Shown: positions 6,036 through 8,612 of the stretch, in pieces
How the letters are laid out: every line of letters starts with the position of its first letter
Position numbering within the stretch: position 1 is the stretch's first letter
Assembly: GCA_947475645.1 (NCBI GenBank)
Contig: CANJNU010000020.1
Coordinates: 1 to 8,612, forward strand
Direction of reading: 5' to 3'
Length of the DNA: 8,612 nucleotides
Origin: Bacteriovoracaceae bacterium
GTDB taxonomy: Bacteria; Bdellovibrionota; UBA1018
Notes under the pieces: model-generated
What the model saw: the letters and a program-made list of their open reading frames with translations, nothing else
The model's database searches: none
What the model was told of the DNA's origin: nothing
Position numbers and translations under genes: made by a program

Positions 6036-7516
6036 TTTTGAACTCCCGACTGAACTCCCGGTGATCCCGATTTTAAGGGGGGGAGTTGAACGAGGCCAAA
6101 GTTGCCGTATTCCATAAAGTAGCGGTAACTAACGCGGTCGAAAATGCTGATGGTTTTGTCTTCGGCAATCGAGCCGGGGGCGCGAGATTTATGGGCAAAC
6201 ACCAGTGCCGCTACGCCGATTAAGCGATCTGCGCCGCCTTTTGCACCGGGCATGAATTGGGCCATCATGTTGGCAAGCATGTCGTTCATGCCGTCGCCAC
6301 CGCCGCCACCCCCACCGCGCGATCCACCACCACCACCGCCATACGACGAACTGATATCGCTACCGCTCATCGCAGCGACTTCGTCTTCGGTTTGCTTCAT
6401 GGTTCGCGCCATGGCCGATGCAAGATCGGCGTTTCCGGTCGCAGACATCACTGCAGCGGCTGATTTTTCGGCAGCGCCACCTTGTCCATTCATTAAAGTT
6501 TCGAGACTCATTCCGGTCGCTTTTTTAGCCATGTCGCCGAAGCGAGGATCGAGAATAGCGCGAGGAAGATTCGAGTCCATTGCAGCGGCACACTGAAGTG
6601 CTGCTCCCGTCGATCCAGTGCTTTTGGCTTCACCGCAAGCGGCGGGAAAGCTACTGGCCAATTGAGGAGATGGATCGGTGGCTAAACTTTTTGCCGAGTT
6701 GCCACCTTGCGGTCCGTTCCCCGATGGGTCTACAAAGTTGGTGCCGGGCAGCGCGCCCCCAGTGGCGACGGTAGGGTTATTTGCGGCGTCGGACTTGAGC
6801 TTGCGTGCGGCATCGAGGGCGCTTTGAGCTTTGCTATCGGCGTCTTCTTTTGCGACGCGTTTCAGGACAGCTGTACCCGATGCAGTGACCGAGGCCAGGC
6901 ATGCCCCCATATCGGCGCCATCGTCTACTTTTTTAGGGTCAGTACTCACGGTCTTGCGGTAGTCCTTGACGTTGTCGAAAGTGGCTTTGGCAGTAAGGCC
7001 TAGTGCGGGAATGGCAGTCATGAGGCCCTGAACATTTTTGAGGGCGATCAGCTCGACCGCGGTGCCTCCGGCCTGTACGATGGTGCAGATGCTGGGATAA
7101 AGATTTGACGCTCCCATATAGGATGCTGGATTAGAAACTGACCACGCGCACATCCCGGCGCAGACGACAGCTACGCCGGCCCAAGTGTAGATCACGGGCG
7201 TGTACGAGTTGGCAGTGTCGAGAGCGTTTTTGTAGGCTGTGCACTGCGCAGCGATTTGGCCCGAGGCTTTGGGCGTCGTATCCGTAAATTTTTGGTGAGC
7301 CGCTTCTGCCGCTTTCGCTCGCGACGCTGCGATCGTCATGTCGGCAATGACATCGGCACAAGTGGGATCGTAGGTCGACGAGACGTCAGTGCTGGTAGCG
7401 AAGAACGAGTCTGGGTCTGCCAGACTATAAGTGGGGCCAAAAGCTTGGATGACGAGTACAGCGATGGCAATAGCCCTGCACCCAAGCTTTTGGTTTTGTC
7501 CCTGAAGTTTGGACAT
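6032..7516 (-). CDS. Exported Gly-rich distant paralogue, first gene of operon (494 aa)
   Basis: Function not recognised. The signal peptide has h-region AIAIAVLVIQAF and likely cleavage after TYSLA (about residue 32). The mature protein follows the plan of the two downstream genes: a Cys-containing N-terminal helical region (YDPTCADVIADM, IAAQCTAY), then a hydrophobic segment with cysteines (VAVVCAGMCAW, SICTIV). After these come a lysine-rich helix, a linker, a domain starting SPQLASSFPAACG, a very glycine-rich linker at about 391-407, a short hydrophobic patch (LIGVAALVF) and a C-terminal SIFDRVSYRYF motif. That motif corresponds to SIFDIATQRL of the paralogues, so distant homology is inferred; sequence identity elsewhere is low. 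The ATG at 7514-7516 has AGGGG 8 nt upstream, a good ribosome site. It is the first gene of the operon, and its TGA overlaps the next ATG by 4 nt. It could be an adhesin or surface component, but nothing here proves it. Confidence 0.83.
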   Translation of the reverse strand: MSKLQGQNQKLGCRAIAIAVLVIQAFGPTYSLADPDSFFATSTDVSSTYDPTCADVIADMTIAASRAKAAEAAHQKFTDTTPKASGQIAAQCTAYKNALDTANSYTPVIYTWAGVAVVCAGMCAWSVSNPASYMGASNLYPSICTIVQAGGTAVELIALKNVQGLMTAIPALGLTAKATFDNVKDYRKTVSTDPKKVDDGADMGACLASVTASGTAVLKRVAKEDADSKAQSALDAARKLKSDAANNPTVATGGALPGTNFVDPSGNGPQGGNSAKSLATDPSPQLASSFPAACGEAKSTGSTGAALQCAAAMDSNLPRAILDPRFGDMAKKATGMSLETLMNGQGGAAEKSAAAVMSATGNADLASAMARTMKQTEDEVAAMSGSDISSSYGGGGGGSRGGGGGGGDGMNDMLANMMAQFMPGAKGGADRLIGVAALVFAHKSRAPGSIAEDKTISIFDRVSYRYFMEYGNFGLVQLPPLKSGSPGVQSGVQK

Positions 7517-7544
7517 TTTTTATTTCCCCTTCTGTGGCAGATCG

Positions 7545-7562
7545 GTTTTTACCCCTAAAAAC
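7545..7562. repeat. Perfect 7-bp palindrome in the operon leader
   Basis: GTTTTTA (7545-7551) and TAAAAAC (7556-7562) flank CCCC, about 29 nt upstream of the first operon ATG. It may be an operator or a leader hairpin. The stem is AT-rich and has no terminator-type tail. Confidence 0.4.
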
Positions 7563-7584
7563 TTCACGCCAGACTAATCTTTCA

Positions 7585-7613
7585 AGAGTACGGGTGATTA
7601 ATACTGGAGTCAA
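7585..7613 (-). promoter_or_regulatory. Weak candidate promoter of the exported-protein operon
   Basis: The minus strand shows TTGACT (7613-7608), 17 nt, then TACTCT (7590-7585). The -35 is good (5 of 6) but the -10 matches only 3 of 6. It is the best sigma70-like pair I find in the 188-nt gap. It would give a leader of about 60 nt. Confidence 0.22.
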
Positions 7614-7668
7614 TCAATCAGTTAATGATGTCGATTGTCTGAATTGACACATTGTTATGCCCCCTGAA

Positions 7669-7741
7669 TGCCGAACTGGGTGTGCCGATTAGGGTGCTAA
7701 AGCGTAACTCTGTTGCCGATTGGCAAATTTTAGTATAGATT
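7669..7741 (+). promoter_or_regulatory. TGCCGA repeats and candidate promoter of the intact ATPase gene
   Basis: TGCCGA occurs at 7669, 7683 and 7714. The first two lie in adjacent 14-mers (TGCCGAACTGGGTG and TGCCGATTAGGGTG), and the third is inside TTGCCGATTGGCAA, whose 5-nt arms TTGCC/GGCAA are inverted. The same TGCCGA core forms the operator-like repeat of the ATPase remnant at 1831-1869. A weak promoter is TTGCCG (7713-7718), 17 nt, TAGATT (7736-7741), ending 9 nt before the ATG with no ribosome binding site. Regulation through these repeats is inference. Confidence 0.35.
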
Positions 7742-7750
7742 ATTGAAACT

Positions 7751-8612
7751 ATGAATGATTTCAATCGCACTTTAGATCTCCAAGCTGCTCTGAAGCAAAG
7801 AAGTGCATTCCTTTTTGGGCCCCGGGGTACTGGGAAGTCCACCTTGGTGCGCAAGGTTTTTCCTGAGGCACGGTACTACGATTTGTTGGATGAGCGCACC
7901 TATCTGAGCCTGCTTCGAGATTCTCGCTTAATTGCCGAACAGAATCCTCATCCAGATTCTTTAATTGTGATTGATGAGGTGCAAAAGCTTCCCAAACTTT
8001 TGGATGAAGTGCACCGACTGATTTTTGAAAAAAAACATCGATTCCTGCTGACGGGCTCGAGCGCAAGAAAGTTAAAAAGAGCTGGAGTGAATCTTTTAGG
8101 CGGGAGAGCGAGAGAGCTTCATTTATTTCCACTCACTTCGAGGGAAATTCCTGACTTTGATCTTGGCTATTATATTAATCGGGGTGGCCTGCCCTTGGTC
8201 TACCAATCCGACGAGCCATTAGAAGATCTAGCTAGCTACGTGAGTCTCTATTTAAGAGAAGAGATTGCTGCCGAAGCACTGACTAGGCGGGTGGATCAGT
8301 TTGCTCGATTTTTGGATATAGTTGCCTTGAATAATGGTGAGGAGCTTCATTATAAAAATCTTTCCAGCGACAGCGGAGTTCCAGTTCGAACTCTTGAGAA
8401 CTATGTTGAGATCCTCGAGGACACTTTAGTGGGCTTTAGGGTTCTACCGTTTGAGAAAGCCAAGAAACGAAAATCGATCACGCGCTCAAAGCTATTCCTA
8501 TTTGACCTGGGGGTCACCAAAGTCCTAGCAAAAAGAGGAGAGGTGCAAAAAGGAAGTGAGCTATTTGGCAAGGCCTTCGAGCACTTCATTTGCTTAGAGT
8601 TGCGAGCAGCCC
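7751..8612 (+). CDS. AAA+ ATPase with C-terminal DUF4143, 3' end outside window
   Basis: The frame is open from ATG 7751 to the window end, giving 287 codons of an expected 380-400. Walker A is GPRGTGKST at residues 23-31. Walker B is LIVIDEVQKLP, with D75-E76. A sensor-type LLTGSSARKLKRAG follows at about 99, then GGLPLVY, and the DUF4143 part begins with YVSLYLREEIAAEALTRR and QFARFL. After this come the winged-helix-like VPVRTLENYVEILEDTL segment and the start of the nuclease-like C-terminal part (KLFLFDLGVTKVLA, FGKAFEHFI). These are family-typical: a putative ATP-binding protein of unknown function, common in accessory DNA. No defect is visible. It is divergent from the exported-protein operon, sharing the 7563-7750 gap. 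No Shine-Dalgarno precedes the ATG, so a leaderless transcript is possible. Confidence 0.88.
   Translation, partial: MNDFNRTLDLQAALKQRSAFLFGPRGTGKSTLVRKVFPEARYYDLLDERTYLSLLRDSRLIAEQNPHPDSLIVIDEVQKLPKLLDEVHRLIFEKKHRFLLTGSSARKLKRAGVNLLGGRARELHLFPLTSREIPDFDLGYYINRGGLPLVYQSDEPLEDLASYVSLYLREEIAAEALTRRVDQFARFLDIVALNNGEELHYKNLSSDSGVPVRTLENYVEILEDTLVGFRVLPFEKAKKRKSITRSKLFLFDLGVTKVLAKRGEVQKGSELFGKAFEHFICLELRAA

Noticed and set aside
6144..6596. 150-aa + strand ORF with proline runs
   Set aside because: The proline runs are the antisense reading of the glycine-rich linker of the 494-aa gene.
7644..7649. Consensus TTGACA on the + strand as -35 of the ATPase gene
   Set aside because: No acceptable -10 lies 16-18 nt downstream (AATGCC region), so it is probably chance.
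7761..8132. Minus-strand 123-aa ORF
   Set aside because: It lies opposite the Walker A and Walker B coding region of the intact ATPase gene and shows no family features.

Overview
The window looks like a chromosomal accessory region of a Gram-negative predatory-type deltaproteobacterium, most likely Bdellovibrionota. This is inferred from protein character, namely the family style of the left-edge cysteine-peptidase-like protein and the exported paralogues with a C-terminal 'SIF..hs.R' module. No rRNA or marker gene confirms it. There are no tRNA, rRNA, CRISPR or insertion-sequence features.

Layout. Nucleotides 1-930 (+) hold the 3' part of a gene for a protein with a clan-CD-like His/Cys pair. 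It converges on a stand-alone CheY (949-1386, -). Nucleotides 1536-1835 (-) hold a small wreck of an AAA+ ATPase/DUF4143 gene. It keeps the start and Walker A, part of the DUF4143 domain and the extreme C-terminus, in three reading frames, and its promoter is bracketed by a perfect 12-bp inverted repeat. Next comes a TumE/TumA-type toxin-antitoxin pair (1966-2586, -). The antitoxin is intact and the toxin is split by a one-base frameshift in a homopolymer.

Nucleotides 2691-7516 (-) are a tight three-gene operon (order of transcription 494 aa, 531 aa, 581 aa), with a 4-nt ATGA overlap and then a 3-nt gap. All three products have signal peptides, cysteine-containing hydrophobic segments, low-complexity linkers and a related C-terminal end. 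The last two are clear tandem paralogues whose final 82 codons are about 98% identical at DNA level, while the rest is far more diverged, a signature of recent gene conversion. I do not recognise their function; they look like an undescribed exported protein set. The last stretch (7751-8612, +) is the start of an intact AAA+ ATPase/DUF4143 gene, divergent from the operon and cut by the window end.

The two accessory systems (TumE/TumA and the AAA/DUF4143 genes) share a promoter style: -10 boxes sit only about 6-9 nt before the ATG with no Shine-Dalgarno, which suggests leaderless transcripts. The operon genes, cheY and tumA have ordinary or coupled ribosome binding sites.
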